Positions 5,923 through 8,229 of a DNA stretch of 8,229 nt are shown in pieces. The translations under genes and the position numbers were made by a program. Below the pieces are notes generated by a model. It made no database searches. It saw nothing but the letters and a program-made list of their open reading frames with translations, and had not been told where the DNA came from. Position 1 is the stretch's first letter. The number at the start of each line of letters is the position of its first letter. Location: positions 1 through 8,229 of the forward strand of contig CAKQWR010000086.1 of assembly GCA_934279105.1 (NCBI GenBank), written 5' to 3'. This stretch comes from an uncultured Oribacterium sp. GTDB lineage: Bacteria > Bacillota > Clostridia > Lachnospirales > Lachnospiraceae.

Positions 5923-6876
5923 ATGAAAATTGGAAATGTAGAGCTCCCAAGCAATGTGGCGATGGCGCCGATGGCAGGCGTGACGGATCTGCCGTATCGG
6001 ACGATTCTCCGGGAGATGGGGGTCGGCCTGACGACGACCGAGATGATCAGCGCGAAGGCGATTCTCTATCATAATAGAAATACGGAAGAGCTGATGCGAA
6101 TTGGTAACGGAGAGCATCCGGTGGCAGTGCAGCTGTTTGGCTCGGATCCGGATATCATGGCAGAGATTGCAGCGCAGATCGAGGACAGATTTGATATCTT
6201 CGATGTAAATATGGGCTGCCCGGTAGCGAAAATCGTAAACAACCATGAGGGAAGCGATCTCATGAACCATCCGGATCTGGCGTATGAGATTCTGCATGCG
6301 ATGGTGGAGCGCTGCCATAAGCCGGTTACGGTGAAGTTCCGAAAGGGATTTCAGAAGACGGATGATACGGCGGTCGAGTTTGCGAAGATGGCGGAGCAGG
6401 CAGGTGTTTCTGCGGTGACGGTTCATGGACGCACACGTGCACAGCTCTATAGTGGGCAGGCGGACTGGGATGTGATTCGACGCGTTAAGGAAGCGGTGAA
6501 GATTCCGGTCTTCGGAAACGGAGATATTTTCAAACCGGAGGATGCGAAGCGGATGATGGAGGAGACGGGCTGCGATGGTGTGGCGATCGCACGCGGTGCG
6601 CAGGGAAATCCATGGCTTATCCGACGGACCGTGGAGTACCTGAAGACTGGGCGGCTCCTGCCGGAACCTGCGATCGATGAAGTAATTACGATGATTCATC
6701 ATCATACAGAACTGATGCTTCAGTATAAGGGAGAATTTACGACGATTCGTGAGATGCGGAAGCATATCGCATGGTATACGGAAGGCTATCCGGATTCGGC
6801 GAAGCTTCGTGGGAAGATCAACACGGCAGACAGCATCGAAGAGCTGTATGCTCTGGTAGATTCGTTAAGACGATAA
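5923..6876 (+). CDS. dusB: tRNA-dihydrouridine synthase DusB
   Basis: FMN-dependent enzyme that reduces specific uridines in the tRNA D-loop to dihydrouridine using NADPH. At 317 aa it has the usual length. It shows the TIM-barrel Dus pattern in order: MAPMAGVTDLPYR at the N-terminus (flavin binding), QLFGSDPD, DVNMGCP with the catalytic cysteine C99, a KFRKGF strand, HGRTR (168-172), FGNGDI (197-202) and GAQGNPW (225-231, phosphate of FMN). The C-terminal helical tRNA-binding domain (about 240-317) contains MRKHIAWY. The start sits 3 nt after the upstream stop, with a GGGGA near 5908-5912 as a modest ribosome binding site, which suggests coupling to the upstream gene. Assignment to DusB rather than another Dus subfamily rests on overall pattern and the usual Firmicutes context. 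Confidence 0.95.
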   Translation: MKIGNVELPSNVAMAPMAGVTDLPYRTILREMGVGLTTTEMISAKAILYHNRNTEELMRIGNGEHPVAVQLFGSDPDIMAEIAAQIEDRFDIFDVNMGCPVAKIVNNHEGSDLMNHPDLAYEILHAMVERCHKPVTVKFRKGFQKTDDTAVEFAKMAEQAGVSAVTVHGRTRAQLYSGQADWDVIRRVKEAVKIPVFGNGDIFKPEDAKRMMEETGCDGVAIARGAQGNPWLIRRTVEYLKTGRLLPEPAIDEVITMIHHHTELMLQYKGEFTTIREMRKHIAWYTEGYPDSAKLRGKINTADSIEELYALVDSLRR

Positions 6877-6882
6877 GTGATG

Positions 6883-6925
6883 GTCTTCGGGCGGAGCTCT
6901 CACTTTCAGCACTCGAAGGACTTTT
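6883..6925 (+). terminator. Weak candidate terminator after dusB
   Basis: GTCTTCG (6883-6889) can pair with CGAAGGAC (6914-6921, one bulged G), and TTTT follows directly (6922-6925). The loop is long (24 nt) and the T-run short, so this is only a weak candidate. It lies between the dusB stop and the greA promoter, where a terminator would be expected. Confidence 0.3.
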
Positions 6926-6941
6926 ATACGGCGTCGAAAGG

Positions 6942-6971
6942 TTGACAAATGAAGTCCCTTTGCTTTACAAT
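6942..6971 (+). promoter_or_regulatory. Sigma-A promoter for greA
   Basis: A consensus TTGACA (6942-6947) and a near-consensus TACAAT (6966-6971) are 18 nt apart, the strongest promoter match in the window. Transcription would start near 6978, giving a leader of about 115 nt before the greA ATG at 7093. The leader can form a small 7-bp helix (GATGATG near 6989 with CATCGTC near 7043), but I see no known riboswitch in it. Confidence 0.75.
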
Positions 6972-7092
6972 ATGCATTCGTGAAAATGGATGATGGGCTG
7001 TTTCTGACTATTTCGGAGATGGTTCTATTTATACTGTTGGTTCATCGTCGGTGAATGAGCAGATGGAAGTCTTGAAAGGAGCTATGGGGAAC

Positions 7093-7590
7093 ATGGCAGA
7101 AGAGCAGGTAAAGAAGAATTTACTGACACGTGCAGGTCTTAACAAGTATGAGGCGGAGCTTCATGATCTGAAGGTTAATCAGAGACAGATGATTGCAGAG
7201 AAGATCAAGGAAGCAAGAGAGCAGGGCGATCTTTCTGAGAACGCAGAGTATGATGCAGCGAAGGATGAGCAGAGAGATATCGAGGCGAGAATCGTCGAGC
7301 TCGAGGCACTGCTGAAGAATGTTGAGGTCGTAGATGACTCTGTAGAGGGTGAGATCAATGTCGGCTGCCGTGTAAAGCTTTTCGATGAAGAGTTCGATGA
7401 GGAGGTAACCTATTTTATCGTTGGTTCCTCAGAGGCAAACAGCTTGACCGGTAAGATTTCCAACGAGGCTCCGGTTGGTAAGGCTCTTCTTCACCATAAG
7501 GTGGGCGATGAGGTTACCGTAGAGACTGAGGCGGGCGATCTTAAGTTCCGTGTACTTGAGGTAGAGCGTGTAAACGATCACGAGGCGTAA
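7093..7590 (+). CDS. greA: Transcription elongation factor GreA
   Basis: Binds the RNA polymerase secondary channel and stimulates cleavage of backtracked transcripts so that stalled complexes resume. The N-terminal coiled coil (about 10-80) carries the tip motif QGDLSENAEYDAA with the two acidic residues D46 and E49 that help hold the catalytic magnesium. The C-terminal FKBP-like domain (about 85-165) shows the family pattern IVGSSEA followed by ISNEAPVGKALL. From the ATG at 7093 the protein is 165 aa, near the usual 157-160. An in-frame GTG at 7051 would add 14 residues unlike the family, and the ATG at 7084 sits only 2 nt after AAAGGAG (7075-7081). That site is 11 nt from 7093, somewhat long but workable. 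It has its own promoter. lysS follows 139 nt downstream, a common Firmicutes pairing. Confidence 0.95.
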   Translation: MAEEQVKKNLLTRAGLNKYEAELHDLKVNQRQMIAEKIKEAREQGDLSENAEYDAAKDEQRDIEARIVELEALLKNVEVVDDSVEGEINVGCRVKLFDEEFDEEVTYFIVGSSEANSLTGKISNEAPVGKALLHHKVGDEVTVETEAGDLKFRVLEVERVNDHEA

Positions 7591-7650
7591 TCGGAAAGAT
7601 TCGCTGAAGACAAGCCGCATGGATAGGCCGCGATGATTGTGGCGATCATG

Positions 7651-7659
7651 TGATATAGT
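7651..7659 (+). promoter_or_regulatory. Candidate extended -10 promoter for lysS
   Basis: TGATATAGT contains TG (7651-7652) one base before TATAGT (7654-7659). No -35 box is found at the right distance. The start of transcription would be near 7666, only about 5 nt before the hairpin at 7671-7702. The rest of the greA-lysS gap (7591-7650) shows only a small 5-bp inverted repeat (ATGAT at 7633 with ATCAT at 7645). Confidence 0.4.
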
Positions 7660-7670
7660 GATAAAAACGA

Positions 7671-7702
7671 CAGACGGCTGGAGAAGATGCTCCGGTCGTC
7701 TG
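7671..7702 (+). other. 13-bp stem-loop in the lysS leader
   Basis: Bases 7671-7683 pair with 7690-7702 over 13 bp, including two G-T pairs, with a 6-nt loop. No T-run follows, so a greA terminator is unlikely. It would sit at the very 5' end of a transcript from 7651-7659 and end 16 nt before the AAGGAG of lysS. That position suits an mRNA-stabilising hairpin or a protein-binding site. There is no T-box antiterminator sequence, and the leader is too short for a T-box. Confidence 0.55.
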
Positions 7703-7729
7703 CATTGTAATAAGAAGCAAGGAGAAGCT

Positions 7730-8229
7730 ATGGCAGAGAATCAGGAAAACCAGAAGAATCAGGCTCCGGTAGAGGATACCAACCATATCGTAAAGGCACG
7801 CCGTGAGAAGCTTGCAGAGCTGCAGGCTGCCGGACAGGATCCTTTCGAGATTACGAAGTTCGATCAGGAGCAGCACAGCCAGGAAATCAAGGATAACTTT
7901 GAAACCTTCGAGAATCAGCAGGTATCGATTGCCGGTCGTATCATGCAGAAGCGTGTGATGGGTAAGGCATCCTTCATCCATATCCAGGATAAGCAGGGTC
8001 GTATCCAGGCCTACATCACCCGTGATGAGCTCGGTGAGGACGAGTATAAGAAGTTTAAGAAGATGGATATCGGTGATATCGTCGGCATAAAGGGCTTCGT
8101 ATTTAAGACGAAGATGGGGGAGACTTCCGTGCATGCACAGTCCCTCGTGCTTCTGTCGAAGTCGCTCTATCCGCTTCCTGAGAAGTTCCATGGTCTGCAG
8201 GATACCGATACGAGATATCGTCAGCGCTA
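7730..8229 (+). CDS. lysS: Lysyl-tRNA synthetase, class II (N-terminal part, runs off the window)
   Basis: Charges tRNA-Lys with lysine using ATP. Only the first 166 codons lie in the window and the frame is open to the end, so the gene is cut by the window edge, not broken. What is visible is the N-terminal helix (IVKARREKLAELQAAG) and the anticodon-binding OB fold, with VSIAGRI, KASFIHIQD and the strand IVGIKGFVFKTKMGE. It leads into LSKSLYPLPEKFHGLQD and TDTRYRQR, the hallmark linker to the class II catalytic core. Class II motifs 1-3 lie beyond the window. The first 20 or so residues are rich in Asn and Gln, a variable extension. AAGGAG (7719-7724) is 5 nt before the ATG. Confidence 0.95.
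   Translation, partial: MAENQENQKNQAPVEDTNHIVKARREKLAELQAAGQDPFEITKFDQEQHSQEIKDNFETFENQQVSIAGRIMQKRVMGKASFIHIQDKQGRIQAYITRDELGEDEYKKFKKMDIGDIVGIKGFVFKTKMGETSVHAQSLVLLSKSLYPLPEKFHGLQDTDTRYRQR

Noticed and set aside
5098..6765. 555-aa open frame on the - strand, antisense to the hypothetical gene and dusB
   Set aside because: It is rich in Arg, His, Ile and Leu with no recognisable domain, and lies opposite a clear dusB. It is a shadow of strongly biased codon use on the + strand.
7051..7092. GTG start at 7051 for greA
   Set aside because: The extra residues do not look like GreA, and the AAAGGAG at 7075-7081 lies after this start, favouring the ATG at 7093.
7591..7729. T-box riboswitch ahead of lysS
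   Set aside because: The gap is only 139 nt, the conserved T-box antiterminator sequence is absent and there is no terminator.

Overview
The window looks like a chromosomal stretch of a Gram-positive Clostridia member, most likely Lachnospiraceae. This rests on the gene order (dnaE, pfkA, a small hypothetical, dusB, greA, lysS), the Clostridia-type PfkA and DnaE sequences, strong GGAGG-type ribosome binding sites and sigma-A-like promoters. The assignment is inferred from family knowledge; no database was searched. All six genes lie on the + strand. No transposase, phage gene, CRISPR, tRNA or rRNA is visible.

Layout: a 235-nt imperfect palindrome (1-235); dnaE, replicative DNA polymerase III alpha (345-3830); a pfkA promoter embedded in the dnaE 3' end, followed by a perfect 10-bp-arm palindrome; pfkA, 6-phosphofructokinase (3922-4899); a second large palindrome (4917-5148); an extended -10 promoter; a small Lachnospiraceae-type hypothetical (5323-5919) that is 3 nt from dusB (5923-6876); a TTGACA/TACAAT promoter; greA (7093-7590); an extended -10 promoter and a leader hairpin; and the 5' part of lysS (7730 to the window end).

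The unusual content is between the genes. The two large palindromes (235 and 232 nt) are the same kind of object. When copy 1 is read on the - strand and copy 2 on the + strand, both fold into one long hairpin with matching segment lengths: outer stem 34/34, internal loop 15/16, middle stem 34/34 or 34/33, an asymmetric bulge of 17 or 16 nt on the 3' side only, and a terminal stem with a 5-nt loop. The middle section is about 80% identical and the outer stem is close to random in sequence (11 of 34), yet both stay paired. Many differences are compensatory base-pair changes. This points to selection on structure, either as an RNA or as a folded DNA element. I do not recognise it as a named family. 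The A-tract and T-tract flanking the middle stem mean it may also terminate transcription in both directions.

The genes are housekeeping: replication, glycolysis, tRNA modification, transcript-cleavage rescue of RNA polymerase and lysyl-tRNA charging. They form about four or five transcription units. The hypothetical gene and dusB are almost certainly co-transcribed. greA and lysS each have their own candidate promoter, although read-through from greA into lysS is possible.
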